DNA of 64,000 nucleotides from Helicostylum pulchrum (Eukaryota; Mucoromycota; Mucoromycetes; Mucorales; Mucoraceae). Shown piece by piece: positions 45,264-57,365 of the stretch. The stretch lies in contig JAIXMO010000065.1 in the NCBI GenBank assembly GCA_025677825.1, positions 87,439-151,438 of the forward strand. The letters run 5' to 3'. The notes under the pieces were generated by a model that was given only the letters and a program-made list of their open reading frames with translations, made no database searches and was not told the DNA's origin. Position numbers and translations under genes: made by a program. Each line of letters opens with the position of its first letter. Position 1 is the stretch's first letter.

Positions 45264-48054
45264 ATGGATTCGCCTGATCAGAAAGGATTTTATACGTTTG
45301 CAGCTTCATCCACCGAAACTACGCATAAACCAATGCACTTGGAAAAGCGGTTTAACAAGAAGCGGAACCTCAAAAACCCCAACAAGGAAACCGTCGAAAC
45401 CAAACGAGCCGCAATTTTAGAAGAAAGAAGACGAAAGCTGCACCAAAACTTTCAAAAGGTCAAGAGAATTGCCAAAGAAATGAAGGCTCGTAGAGAAGAC
45501 AAGATTGACTTGTTATCCAAATCCATGGCCTTGGCTGAAATGAACCGTAATCAACATATCGAAAGAAGAAGAGCTGCCTCTAAACAAACCGTTGAACGAG
45601 CTAAATATATCGTCTTACAAAACCAATATCGATCTCAGCAAGAACAAGGTAAGATAAAAAAGGAATAAAGTGGAAAATGAAAGAATAATTTTAATTTGTC
45701 ATATTTTTACTAGAGCGAAGAAGGGCTGAACTTGAAAGTAGACTTGAAAAAACTGAGCAAAGACGATTGGCTCATTTAAATAGATATCAACAGCAAAAGA
45801 AGAAAAAACTAGTCCTTACTCCTTCTTCTTCTCCTACTACTTGTTTAATTACTCCAATGTCTACTATCTCTATTCAGACCAAACTAGATGATCAACCCAA
45901 GCTTAAAAAACCTTCAAACTGGTCCATCATCCTCAAGGCCTTTCGAGAATTAGGTTTACCTTTACCTTCCAATCCAGATACTTGGCTTGAATTCAACCTT
46001 TTAAGCCAAATGCTAAACCAGCCTAAAGTCATTGTCGTTACCACCAAAGTACTAAACACTGCCTTGAAACAAACTGATGAAGAAAGCAGACACCGTGCAC
46101 GTGTTTTATTGACTTCTTACATGACTCTCATGTGTCCCAAAGAAGTATTACAAAACGTAAACGGAACCGAAGAAAAGGTAATACATATATATTTCAGGAA
46201 GACCAATAAAAAATTAATTTTTATTTATGTTAGAGATTACACCTTTCTGCTAAACAAATGCTAACCTTATTTGAAACCTGGCTTAAAGCCCACGGCCGCC
46301 CTGGTGCCACTGTTGCCCGTCTATCCTTTGTCCAAGCCTGGGACGAATATAACCTCTTATTTGAATCCTGGAAATCGCGAGACTGCAACCACCTTGTTGA
46401 AAACATGATTGGCTACTTTGTCGAGCTCTCCACCTTACGCCAAACCATGATTGCCCAAGACAACGACGATTCCGTAGGCGACCAATTACAATCCCAGTTA
46501 AACGAAATCAAAACCAAGTTGCAAAAGCTCGGCGGCCCTGAAGCTTTAGCTCTGTTGCAACGAGCTTTAGAGATGTCCGCTGCATCTACTTCTACCGGCA
46601 GAAAGAAGCAGCAGCAAAAAAATACGCCGCGTACACCTAAATTGGATAATGCGTATGAAACTGAAGCTGATGCCAATCGTCGAGGCGCTAGTGGTGAGCA
46701 GCTGGGTCAACTTTTAAACGGATACGCACCTGAGTCTGGCCTGACAAACGAGCAATTAGCTCATGAACTTATCATGGACCCCGAGTTCAAGCTGCAACGA
46801 CAACCTACCAACGAATTAGAAAGACGAGTTCGCATGATGGCCGAAAAGGCCTTCTTTGATAAAATCTTCCAAGACATTGAGAAAAAAACTCCTGAATTAT
46901 CCTTACCTTCTTTAATCATGGACGTTAAAAACGTAAGTCTTTATTTACTTTCTACTTTTACAAAACAAAAAACTAACCTATTCTGGTAGCGCTTATTATC
47001 TTTGGTACGCCCTGGTACCACTATGCATCAGCACATTAATGATCGTATCGACCTGGACTTAATCCAGCAACAAATGCACCAGCATACATTCGACATGGAC
47101 TCCATGATGGACTACGTACTTGGCGTGATGTCCGATATGTGTGCCCCTGTCCGCGACATCGAGATCCAAACTCTCAGACAAGACCCTAATATCATGCACC
47201 AGATGCCTACCGTTTTACACCTTTTGGAAGACATGAGCCTCGACCTGGCCAATTTCCGCTTAAGATCTTTACGCCCTCACTTGATGCCTATCGCCGTTGA
47301 CTACGAACGCGAGAAATTTGCATCCATGCTAAACACCGGCCATATCCAGCTCGTGCGTACACGATCCTGGTTAACTGAATCCGCCAGTAAATTATGCCTT
47401 GCCGCTGCAGAACGTAACCCCGAAGGTGTACGACCCGAAAAGAACAATAAGCCCACACACGACTCTATCTTTGAAGACGCTTATGTCTCTTTGCTGGTGC
47501 AAGCTGATCCCGTCAGCGCCGATACTTTGCCGGAGACCTTACTCATGGACGCCAAACGTATCCACCAGTTCCAAAACGACGTGCAGGCAGTTACCATTGT
47601 TGCCGCTCTTTTAATGCTAGCGAGAAATTTCGGATCCGCCAGCCCGCAAGCGCTTTCTGATTTAGGCTCCAAACTATTCACTATGCTGGAAGACCCTTCC
47701 ACTGCCATTGACCATTTGGCGACTGAAATTGAACGCGCGGTCAACGTACGACCAGAACGAAGAGAGATGATTCGAACCATGGTGGATAAAACTGTGTCTC
47801 ATTCGGATACCGTGTACTCTTTGCTCTCGCGACGTGTAGCTTCCGTAATTAAATTGTCGATACAGAACAATGCGTTTGTCACCGAGGCGGTTTTAGCTAG
47901 TAACGGATTGCAGCATGTCAGAAGCCAGCTTCAAGCAATTGCGCATAATATACTGCGTATGACGCATCATCATCGAAAGGTCTTTGCGTCTTATTACGAT
48001 GAAATCATCAAAGCTGCTTTACATGAGCATTTTGTTTCTACAAGTCAAAACTAA
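45264..48054 (+). CDS. TCP11 / SOK1 family protein
   Basis: Four exons, 45264-45648, 45714-46177, 46234-46932 and 46990-48054, give 870 residues. The first ~175 residues are strongly charged and helical (KRAAILEERRRKLHQNFQKV, RIAKEMKARREDK), a probable coiled coil. The second half is the T-complex protein 11 domain: LEDMSLDLANFRLRSLRPHL, VDYEREKF, FEDAYVSLLVQAD and LPETLLMDAKRI. In yeast the homologue Sok1 is a high-copy suppressor linked to protein kinase A signalling; the biochemical role is not known. Exon 3 has a FETWLKAHGRPGATVARLSF segment typical of the N-terminal part of the domain. Exon 4 uses TAG acceptor at 46987-46989. No membrane segment. Confidence 0.9.
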
Positions 48055-48170
48055 TCTTTTTTTTAAAAAAAAAAGAAATTTATCACTTATAAATAAAGTA
48101 TTTTTTTTTTATTGTTATTATTGTGATAGTACAATGCGAGGGTATGTTTGAGTGAAAAATAGGGGGAGGT

Positions 48171-50114
48171 TTAACTGTCGTAATTATTTGCAGCGTCGAA
48201 ATTACATTGTATTTTATGAGTAATACCTGTCCCAAAGTCTGCTTCCATACGTAACTCAGTTGACCCAAAGAACATTCTACACATAAAAAAAAAATTAGTC
48301 CAAGCTTTTCTTCTTTTTTTTTTTTTTTTTTTTTCTTTACCTGACAGTGTAAGCTATACGTTCACCCACAACAACATGCGGTAAAATAGGAATTGGTACC
48401 GAAACCGCCGCAACTTGATGCACACCCTGTTGATCAAAGTACCTTGGCTCTTCATCGTTTTCCGTCGCATACAACATGATATCCGTAGCTCGCATCGTCC
48501 CATAGTACACAAACATTCTTTCGCGAATACAATGATCCACCGGCAACACGTCTCCTTTCTGCACAAACACCAAGAACCTTGACGTACACCGAATACTACC
48601 GTCTGGACGTATCACACGCGATGACGTCGGGTCCAACTTTTCGTCAAACGGAAGCCCAGCGTTAATACCGTAGGTTCGACGAGACACACGCGAAGTAATC
48701 ACCCGAGGGTTCAATCCAAAGTACACCGCGCCTCGTACCACCGCCATCGGTGCTCGAGGAGGACACAAGATTTGTTTCACTCGTGTGCCAAATACTTCTT
48801 GTACTCGTTGGAACAAGTAGTTGGAAGACCCGAACCCGCCTACTAGAAAGATACAGGATACTTTTCCATCTAGTACATGATTGTATTGTTTTTCCATTAA
48901 TGCAATCTAATCTCTTTTTTTATTAGTTTTTATTTTACAGTGTGTAGTTAAACTTACCACTCGTTCAATCACAGGCTCAAATACTTTTTCTTTCAACTCG
49001 GCAGCTCGTAACGCCATCGTCCCTTCATCCAAATCATCATCATCCGTATCGATCAAATCCAAGTTTATCGAAACCGGTATATTCAAGTACTGATCATCCA
49101 ACCCGTCAAACTCTGGCTTAATATTATCCACAAACTGATCCATTAAATTATTCATCGCTGCCGCCGGTAACCTATGCGCTTGCGCACCCAGCTTTTCTTG
49201 CATTAAAAGTTTAAAATTATGGTCCAAAAAGACGCTACCGCAACTTTCGCCCATACCCTTTGTGATTTCCTTTAACCGCTTGCTAGAGTCTAAACTGTCC
49301 TTGTCCACTTCAAACACAATTAAATCCACTGTGCCACCACCTGCGTCACAAATCATCATACGGTCTCCCCTTTTAAGATTCACTTGTTCACACATCTTTT
49401 CACAGTATAAGGCGGCTGCCTCAGGCTCTGAGATCAAGAGCAATCGGTCTTGTGGGTCGTCGGCTTTAATAAGACCGGCAATAATGGCTGCTTTACGCAT
49501 TGAGTTTTTCGCATGGTCCGACCACATGGCCGGAACTGTTAAACAGTAACGAAACGTACTAGGATCATAATTCTTGGCGAAGCCTTTTGTTACGTCCTCC
49601 AACACATACTGATGCAGTACTTTTAAGTAGTCTCCAATGTTATTTACCGACGATCTAAAAGATTATATTTAGTCTTTTTTTTTTGCTTTGCTTAACTATG
49701 TGCTTTTTTGTTACCTGTGGTTTTCAGCTATGCCTCGTTGTAAAGACTCGTCCAGATTGAGTTTAAAATTCGACAAGATTATATTTTCCTTGGCAGCTTG
49801 TGGTTTAAGCATCATCTTCTTGGCACCATGTCCCCATTCCACTAGAGTTTGAGGATCGTTTTTCTTGTACAGTGAGAGTGTAGGTGTCTTTGGGTAAAAG
49901 TTACCTCCTTTATGTGGCCTTTTTATTAGAAAAAAAAACATTAGCTTTAGCCCCTTTTTCGCAGCAACAAACAAAATAGTTACCATTTTTGAACGTCGAA
50001 TACTTCGGTGTTGGACTGGTGAGCGTCGTGTGTGAATGCATACGAAGCACCCGAGAAGGTTGTGCCAAAGTCATAAGAGATGACAACTTTATATTTATCT
50101 TTTGTTGAAAGCAT
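48171..50114 (-). CDS. HSP70-like ATPase of the HSPA12 group
   Basis: Five exons (49984-50114, 49715-49918, 48958-49654, 48341-48906, 48171-48276) encode 567 residues. The actin/HSP70-type nucleotide-binding fold is clear: phosphate-1 loop VVISYDFGTTFSGASYAF, CLTVPAMWSDHAKNSMRKAA, SEPEAAALYC, phosphate-2 loop CDAGGGTVDL, and the adenosine motif IFLVGGFGSSNYL. There is no canonical HSP70 substrate-binding domain and no EEVD tail; the protein ends soon after a short beta region (FFGSTELRMEADFG). This is the HSPA12A/B-like arrangement, widely expanded in fungi, whose cellular role is unclear. The first intron falls directly after the phosphate-1 exon. Its divergent neighbour is 1.4 kb away. Confidence 0.92.
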
Positions 50115-51557
50115 ACTTGCAGAAAAATAATAGGGGATGAGAATGAAAAAAAAAAGAGAGTTTTTCTGGTCAGTCAGTTTCTTTTTTTAATCAGTGGGAA
50201 AAAAAGGCAGTCTTCATTAGCCTTTTTTTGCATAAATATTTCTTGTTTGTGGGCGTCGAATGAGGCTTATAACGCCAATTATATTGCAATTAGTGAGTGC
50301 CGTATATCACGAAGGCAAGAATATATCGCAATTTAGATAAATAAGTCGCAGCACAAAAAAAGATGTGGCACCATAAAAGCAGTAACTAACACATCTTCCA
50401 TCTGCATATCTATCTCAGTCTATGATATTAAGGAGACATCGTAATGCCAACCTAGAGCTTAAAACAGGATCCTTGTTTAATTCCTGGCCATTTCGTTCCT
50501 CTTATAAAAAAAAAGAAAAAGAAAGATAGTCTTTTTCCCGTTGACAGAATCAGGTTTTTTGTTTGGTTGTAATTAAAACTAATCATTTTGCTGTGCTTAC
50601 AGTAAACTACGACTACAGATGTGTATATATATGCATACTTTAAATAGTCAAAATCTTAATAGGTACAGTGTTTACCCAACTTGTTTCTCCACATTAATTT
50701 TACTGTTTATGGTAGTTGTGAGACCGCCCTTTTTCTTGCGCATAAAAAATGACGACTTTACAGGTGTTACGAATTTGTCTTTATTTTCTCGGATCTACAT
50801 ACCTCTTACAGAATATCTAACCGTTAATTACTATTGGAGGTGCGCCTACAAATGAATATACAAAACAAAACTCGTTCAGTTTCTTGCGCCTTGGATTTTG
50901 AAGGCTCACTTTAACTGATATCCGTAATGTAAAATCGTCTGTCGAGAATAACGAAGAATAACAATATTTCGATCTTCTTACATAATCAAAAAGGTTCTAA
51001 TGCTTAGGCACCTCAAACATTTCCACTTGCGAATGATAAGGCGAAACAAGAAATAATGTCTAACATGTTTGGCAAAAGTAGCTGGGGGTGTGCGTGTGTA
51101 TGCAATTGGGGGTGTCAAACACTTGTTTTAAAAGAAATACAATTTTAATTTAAAAACAATAGTTCGGTTCAAGTACGTTCTAGGTCCTCAAAGTAAGAAT
51201 AAAGCTTAACCAATAGTGTATATCGTTCTGAGAACTAACTAAACTGTTTCAAATAGCCTTTTTTTAAAAAAAAGTATGCACTTGGAGGGTATTAGCTAAA
51301 AAACTGGACTAAATGTTCACAACCAAACAAGTGATCAAATAATCTTTTTTTTTCTCATGTTTAAAAAAACAAGTGACATAAAAAGCGTTCATTGCTTTCC
51401 GTTAAATCGGGACATCAATATTTGTTTATTTTTTAAATGTGCAAGAAACCCTTTCTTTTTTTTCCTTCCTTTTCTTTCTTTCCCTTCTCTCTTTTAAAAA
51501 AGTTTAATCATTCATTTCCAACTTAAAGAACACCATTGCGTCAACATTGAGCAAGAA
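50115..51557. other. 1.4-kb divergent intergenic region
   Basis: Between the HSPA12-like and methylesterase-like genes. AT-rich with no convincing ORF (50619-50855 is noise-like). The right end has a T/C-rich stretch (TTTCTTTCTTTCCCTTCTCTC, about 51471-51491) before the start at 51558. No RNA gene seen. Confidence 0.5.
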
Positions 51558-51665
51558 ATGCCTTGGTTTAATTCAAACACCTTGTTTGTGTCGGCATCTT
51601 TATTTTGCCTTCCACTACTAGTATTATGCTTCGTACTTTCTTTACCTTTCCTTACTTTTGCTATT

Positions 51666-51708
<43 letters not shown>

Positions 51709-53187
51709 ACATACAAAAAAAGCATAAATTTTATTTACCACGTCTTTTTTATCAGTATCATTGTACTCTATTGCATGGCTTGCCTATTACTTTATGGCAC
51801 AAACCGACGCCGAGTTCAACTTGCCTTATAACCCCACTCGTGTTATCAAGATCAATATTGCGATTTTTGAAATTATCTTTGGATCGTTTACATACTTACC
51901 CATGATAATATCTTATTTGTATTGGCGTTATTGGAAAATGGGTACAGACCGTTTCAAACAGATAGTCAGGTGTGTTTTGGGTTTTAATAATTTCTATATT
52001 TTATCAAAAAACAACAAAAAAATAATAATTTTATATGTAGTCTTGATATTCCATACCACGGTTCTTCTAAATTAGACGTTTATCATCCACCAAAGAGATC
52101 AAACGGTGAATTATCTCCAATTATTGTTTTTGTGTACGGTGGCTCTTGGTCTTCAGGCTCAAAATTGATCTATACTACCTTGGCAAATACCCTTCGTGAA
52201 TTGGGCTATGTTGTCGTCGTGCCTGATTACCGTAAGTACCCTCAAGTCAAGATTGATGGCATGTACCAAGATATCCGTGAATCTATTAAATGGACTCACA
52301 AGCATGCTTCTGATATCAATGGAGATCCCGAATTAATATTTGTCATGGTAACTATAATTCATATTTAGTTTTATTGTATAGTTATACCTACATCTTGTAA
52401 TATATATATAGGGTCATAGTGCTGGTGCTCAATTAGCTGCACAAGTTGTATTATCTGATATTATTGAACAAGTCAAATACAACGATAGCATGCATTACAT
52501 GCAATCACCACCTTTTGTCAGTAAAAAGCACGACCCGTCCATGAAGAACACAAAAAATCATATGATTGACCACAAAAATAAGCCTCGGGATTTTTTACCT
52601 CTTGTAGAGGGTCTCTTATTGTAAGTTGTGTGTGTTGTTTCATATATATTTACTTGGTGCAATATAACTGACACTTCTCAGATTTTCTGGTGTTTATGAC
52701 ATTGCTTCCCACTATATACATGAAACGTCAAGAGGAGTTGAGAAAGTATCAGCCATGGCCAGAGCCATGGGCTCAACAACCGAAGGCTATATTAAAAACT
52801 CGCCTCTTCACCTAATTGAAAAGAATGAAAAACTATTCGCTACCTCTGACGATTTACTAGACTTGTGGCCTCGAATTTTATTATTGCATGGACAAAAAGA
52901 TACCACCGTCGGCATGGATCAATCCGCAAGTATGTTTAATACCTTGGGAAAACTCTTTTCCTTGGAACGTAGACAAGAATTGGATGTGAGAATGAGATTA
53001 TATAAGCGTATGGCCCATGGTGAGCCTGTTACATGTAAGATATATTTGTTATTGGTTTTAAATTTCTCTGAAGTTAAATTTTTTTTTTTAAGCTTTAATG
53101 TCAAACATGTTTGCAAAGAAGAGCGAAAAAAATTTACTGTTAAAGGATATCCAAGAGTTCATCGACTTACCACAAGATGACTTGTGA
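51558..53187 (+). CDS. Membrane alpha/beta hydrolase, isoprenylcysteine methylesterase-like
   Basis: Six exons, 51558-51666, 51756-51969, 52041-52347, 52412-52620, 52682-53034 and 53093-53187; 428 residues. Hydrophobic segments at ~10-36 (FVSASLFCLPLLVLCFVLSL), ~38-52 and ~75-97 precede the hydrolase domain. There, LDVYHPPKRSNG, the oxyanion motif VYGGSWSSGSK (HGGxW-type with Tyr for His), the second strand VVVVPDYRKYPQ, and the nucleophile elbow GHSAGAQLAAQ (catalytic Ser) are seen. FSGVYDIASHY and LLLHGQKDTTVG with a late His (MAHGE) complete the triad. The layout matches isoprenylcysteine alpha-carbonyl methylesterases (plant ICME) of the hormone-sensitive-lipase-like group, which demethylate C-terminal prenylcysteine at ER/Golgi membranes; substrate is inferred. 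Intron 1 contains a 38-A run right after the donor. Confidence 0.85.
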
Positions 53188-53324
53188 AAAAAAAAGTAAA
53201 AATACGCTTTGCTCCAATTGTACAACATTTATATCTACTGTTATGTTTATTACTTATATATATATACATATATCCATATATAATCTCTATGTTTTTTTTT
53301 TTCTTTTTTAAATAAATATAACTT

Positions 53325-54440
53325 CTATGATGAAGAAGTCAAGAAATGCCAAAGTTTACTTATTCCTTCTTCTCCACCAATGTACCATAAAATCATACTA
53401 GAACCAACCGTAGTATTGATCCATTTTTCTCTGCTACTGTTATCTGTGGTATCTTGGGTTTCCTTTGTATGTTCTTTGGTTTCCTGTGTACGTTCTTTGG
53501 TTTCCTTTGCATGCTCTTTTTTGTGTTTTAACTTTGTATCTTTACTGATATCTTGTTTATTTTCATTATGGAAATGTTGCTTTCCGTGTTTGTCGCTGTG
53601 CTGCTTTGCATGATCAAACTTCTTTCTAACACCTGTCGATTTAGGTTCTTCCTTATTTGACACATCCTTCACTTCTTTGTCGTTATCCTTCACTTTATTA
53701 TCGAGTGTAATGAATTCTAAATCCTCTAAAGTTGTTAAGCTCGGTGATGTCGTAGGCGATAATGTATCTGTCAAATCACGACGAGCACCTCTCGATCCAA
53801 CCTTTAAATTAAACGCCTCGACCCATTGTGAGTCCATACCTTCTATTTCTTCAGCGACATCCACCTTCTTTGGTTCCAACGCAGCAGTCTTTTCGGACTG
53901 AGTAGGAATAGATGTAGTATCCTCATCGGCCTTCTTTGGTTCAGACTGAGTAGGAGTAATATCTTCAAGTAAAACGCTAGGCTTAATTTGCTTATTCATA
54001 GGATGGGGTTTAGAAGACCCTGACGTAAAATGATCACGCTCGTCAGCCATGGGTTTTCTACTGCCTCTTTGCGCTACTTTCATTTCAAACGCCTCGGTCC
54101 AAGCATTATCTGCTTCAAAGCTATTATCCGCTTCAAAACTGCTGTTTTCCTTTGGATAACTATCAGCGTCTAAACTGCCAAAGGCAGGTTGTGGTTTGGT
54201 CTTGGGAAGAGATAAGCTGGAAGGTGTCTCGACACCGACTATTTTGGCGGTCTGGTGAGTTAATAATTGGATAATAATTTCGTTCTTTGTGCCAGATAAC
54301 TTGAGGTGGTGCTCTTTGGCCAAGTGAACTAACTCGGGTTTCTTCATTCTTCGAAGTGACGCTTTAGACCATTCCTCGCGCGCTGTGGAGCTTAAATGAA
54401 AAGAACGTCGACTGTTGATATTCGCGATAGTTCGAAGCAT
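53325..54440 (-). CDS. Mitochondrial SAP-domain protein, AIM34-like
   Basis: Single exon, 371 residues from the ATG at 54440. The start MLRTIANINSRRSFHLSSTA is a good mitochondrial presequence (Arg/Ser, no acids), so I prefer it to the in-frame ATG at 54542. A SAP motif follows (~25-60: LRRMKKPELVHLAKEHHLKL .. GTKNEIIIQLL), a DNA/RNA-binding helix-extension-helix. The middle is acidic and low-complexity and carries a twice-repeated motif, W.EAF..KV..RG.R, at ~117 and ~212. A Lys/Glu/Thr/His repeat region (KETKERTQETKEHTKETQ) leads to a C-terminal hydrophobic segment (SSMILWYIGGEEGISKLWHF). SAP plus late membrane segment matches yeast Aim34, of unknown function. Divergent from the universal stress protein gene. 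Confidence 0.8.
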   Translation of the reverse strand: MLRTIANINSRRSFHLSSTAREEWSKASLRRMKKPELVHLAKEHHLKLSGTKNEIIIQLLTHQTAKIVGVETPSSLSLPKTKPQPAFGSLDADSYPKENSSFEADNSFEADNAWTEAFEMKVAQRGSRKPMADERDHFTSGSSKPHPMNKQIKPSVLLEDITPTQSEPKKADEDTTSIPTQSEKTAALEPKKVDVAEEIEGMDSQWVEAFNLKVGSRGARRDLTDTLSPTTSPSLTTLEDLEFITLDNKVKDNDKEVKDVSNKEEPKSTGVRKKFDHAKQHSDKHGKQHFHNENKQDISKDTKLKHKKEHAKETKERTQETKEHTKETQDTTDNSSREKWINTTVGSSMILWYIGGEEGISKLWHFLTSSS

Positions 54441-54731
54441 GTTTATAAACCAGGGTTTCTTGTGTAGAAGAAGAAAGAAAGGATAATTAAAAAAAGAAGT
54501 GGCTTGTTTTTTAAATGGTTGCAAAAAAAAAAGCCCGTCCAACCGGGGTCATTCAAATTATCTCACATCCCGAGAAATAAAAATCATGCAACTGTGTTCA
54601 AATTGGATGATTTTTTTTTCTCGGGTTCCAATCTACTTGGAGTATATATTTCTCTCTTTTTTTTTTCTTCTTCTTCTTTTTTCTTCGTTTTTTTTATTAC
54701 CTTTCTATATATATACTTTAAATCTATCACT

Positions 54732-55493
54732 ATGTCTACTTCAGATCACGCTAACCTTCCCCCTCTTACAAAGAAAGATACTCTTGTCCATGCCTCTGAG
54801 GGACATGCTAAAGAAGACCATCATTTGACTCGAGTCGTTCTTGTTTGCTTGGACCCTGAGTCTTCAGAGACTACATTTAAGTGGGCTTTAGATAACTTTA
54901 TCGTACCCGAAAAGGATCTTGTAAGTTTTACTTTACTGTACGGTATTGTACATAAGCATACTAACGTTACATGATAGATTGTCTTGGTCCATGTTCGTCA
55001 AATTGATATTCCTGTTGCTCCTTATATCGACTCTACCGGGTTTATCGACGATGTAAGTCAAGAAAGAAGAGAAGAAAGTCATCACTTGCTAAGATTATTT
55101 GCCCAAGAGTTAAATAAAAGAAAGGTAAAAAACTAGCGGGGGGAATGCATGATAATAACTTTTTTGATATTAGATTGCGTGTAAAGCTATTTCGATGGTT
55201 GGTGATCCCAAATCCGAACTTTTAAGGAAAGCAAAAGAAATCAGAGCAGATGTTGTGCTTATGGGAGCAAGAAAAATGGGAGCTATTAAAAGGTTTGTTA
55301 ATTACATTTTCTAAAAACCAACAAAAAATCTAAAAAAAAAAAATGTAGAACACTTTTGGGTAGTGTCAGTGATTACATTGTACACCATTGTCCTTGTACC
55401 GTCATTGTGACAAAACAATTGGATCAGAATCATACACAAGAACGCCGAAAATCGATCGTTTCACTTACTGCAAATGAGAGCAACACCAAGTAA
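54732..55493 (+). CDS. Universal stress protein (UspA family)
   Basis: Four exons, 54732-54920, 54978-55124, 55174-55292 and 55349-55493; 199 residues. After a ~30-residue hydrophilic leader the Usp fold starts (RVVLVCLDPESSETTFKWAL), followed by LVHVRQIDIP, KAISMVGDPKSELL, ADVVLMGARKMGAIKR and the ATP-site end TLLGSVSDYIVHHCPCTVIV (G-2x-G-9x-G-S/T-like: GARKMG ... LGSVSDYIVHH). The nucleotide-binding residues look intact. It is a cytosolic nucleotide-binding stress protein; specific role unknown. TCTATCACTATG surrounds the start codon. The intron order and phases give a continuous fold. Confidence 0.92.
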
Positions 55494-56023
55494 AACTATT
55501 TTAGGAAAAAGTCATAACCCCCAGATTAGTTTCTATGCATAAATAAAAAAAGATATAACATTGTGTTTTTGTATAAATATATACTTTGTATTACGAGTTT
55601 TATGGCGCTCTTTTTTTTAAAAAAAAAATCTTTCTAAAAAAACATGGCTAATAGATTTGCCTGAGAACTAGTCAGTAAGTGGATTTATGTGCTCTACATT
55701 AAGTTCCTGTTTAGGTCCGTCCTGATCCATACGAGAAAGATTTCTAATCACCATGTATCAATAGTCCCAGCCCAGTGCCTTGAAAAATAACCGTTGGATG
55801 TAGCAGAACAGTTATGCACTAGTTAGCGATTACATTGTACGCTATTTCTGTTCAAATCAAGTTGGAACAACATACATAGTAGTATAATAAAAATGATTAA
55901 ATATTACGAGTGCATGAAATATATCGCACGAGTAAAAGTGAATCCCGTTATCTTATCATCTATTTTATCATCAATATATATATATTCTATTTTTCTTTCC
56001 CTTTTTTTTATAATATCTTTTTG

Positions 56024-56078
56024 CTTTCTTGTTTCTTGTTTCTTGTTTCTTGTTTCTTATTTCTTGTTTCTTGTTTCT
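56024..56078. repeat. Heptanucleotide tandem array (TTTCTTG)n
   Basis: About seven to eight copies of TTTCTTG, one with an A for the G (TTTCTTA). Simple-sequence expansion, likely length-polymorphic. Confidence 0.9.
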
Positions 56079-56208
56079 GTTGTATTTTTATGTTTGTACG
56101 AACCAATATGGCTCTTCTTAGAATAACCGTCTTCCATAAAGGTAAAGTAATGTACCACACTGTTTCTTCTGAACTTGTAAATTGACAGTGTATCAAGAAA
56201 ATCAAACG

Positions 56209-56241
56209 GGTTCCCCAAGAAGCGTTTTTTTTTGGGGAACC
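56209..56241. repeat. Perfect 10-bp inverted repeat (hairpin)
   Basis: GGTTCCCCAA (56209-56218) and TTGGGGAACC (56232-56241) are exact reverse complements around a 13-nt spacer containing a T run. It lies at neither gene end, so a terminator role is unlikely; it may be a relic of a small element. Confidence 0.7.
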
Positions 56242-57365
56242 TTATTTTAATACGTTAGCATAGCGTCATGTCTCTTTTAAACCTTGAAGTTCGTGCAAAT
56301 GTCAATGGAAAAGGAAATGCAAGAGAAGCTAGAGAAGTAACGTAAACGCGTTATATCCCAAGCAGAGTGAGTTCTGGGTACGAAGGAATTAAACGTTGAA
56401 AAACCGTAAAGTATATTTTACACTATAAAGGTTATACACGTACTACTATTATTCTTATTGTTAATAGTGAAATACATTGTTTGTTTGCTATTAAATTTAC
56501 ATTACAAAAATAAACTTTTTCATTTGATACATTATCTGATATTATTAATAGTATGTGTGTATATTCATGGCAAACCATTAAACAGTATTGGAAAGATATC
56601 GATTATACTTTATTCTGAAGAAAACTATGTTACAGCTAAAGCTATATCTTTTTTGTAAAGGTTCGATAGATGTTTTTCCTTCCTCACAAAAGATTGAAAA
56701 TCCCCACTTCCATAAATGAAATACCTCAAGTCTTTACCCCCAGCGTTGCATTTGATCTATAACTGTTCTCAAATAGTCAAAGACACTAAAGAGCGCCTCA
56801 AGAAGATTAGTGGTATTGTAAGCTTTGATTAACTTGTTCCGTGTGAAGAGAAGTACCTTCCTCTGACATTTGTAATCAATAACAATAAGAAAAGAAAGGC
56901 ACCGTTTCAGTATATTTTTTTTGCATTAGCAGACAAAATTAAATCTTGTCTTTTATTAACCGATAACCGTCTTCTTTTACAACTTTTTTTTCCGAACAGA
57001 AGTGCAGCATTGAGGAAAAAGCCGTACAAAAAAAAACACCGCCATTCAAATGTTTCACTTATGGTTAGTAAATAACTTGTTGACATCAAGAGAACCAGAA
57101 GATTGGAACCCCCTTTTTTTTTCAAATATACAAAAATATATATAAATAAACAGCCAAAATATATGACAATAAGCTGACGTATATGGTAAATAACAAATCA
57201 AAAAGGGATAAAAGGACCCGTTATATCCCTTTATTTCAAGGAATGATGTCATGATTATAAGCAAAAAAAAAAGTCCAAATTTAGCATAAAATAAGCCATC
57301 GTTATTATTTATATTTCTCTCTTCTTCTTTACCTTTTAACGCCGACTTTATTTTACCACCTTTTG

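Larger units (their letters stand above)
55494..57365. other. 1.9-kb intergenic region
   Basis: No gene recognised. It holds a TTTCTTG heptamer array (56024-56078) and a perfect 10-bp inverted repeat (56209-56241), listed separately. The plus-strand ORFs near 55893-56185 are the heptamer array read in frame. A minus-strand ORF (57055-57474) overlaps the start of the kinase gene and is a shadow. Confidence 0.5.

Noticed and set aside
53325..54542. AIM34-like start at 54542
   Set aside because: The downstream ATG at 54440 gives a proper mitochondrial presequence; the upstream extension is Phe-rich.
55893..56185. Coding ORFs over the TTTCTTG array
   Set aside because: They are the heptamer repeat translated in frame, with no protein-like flanks.
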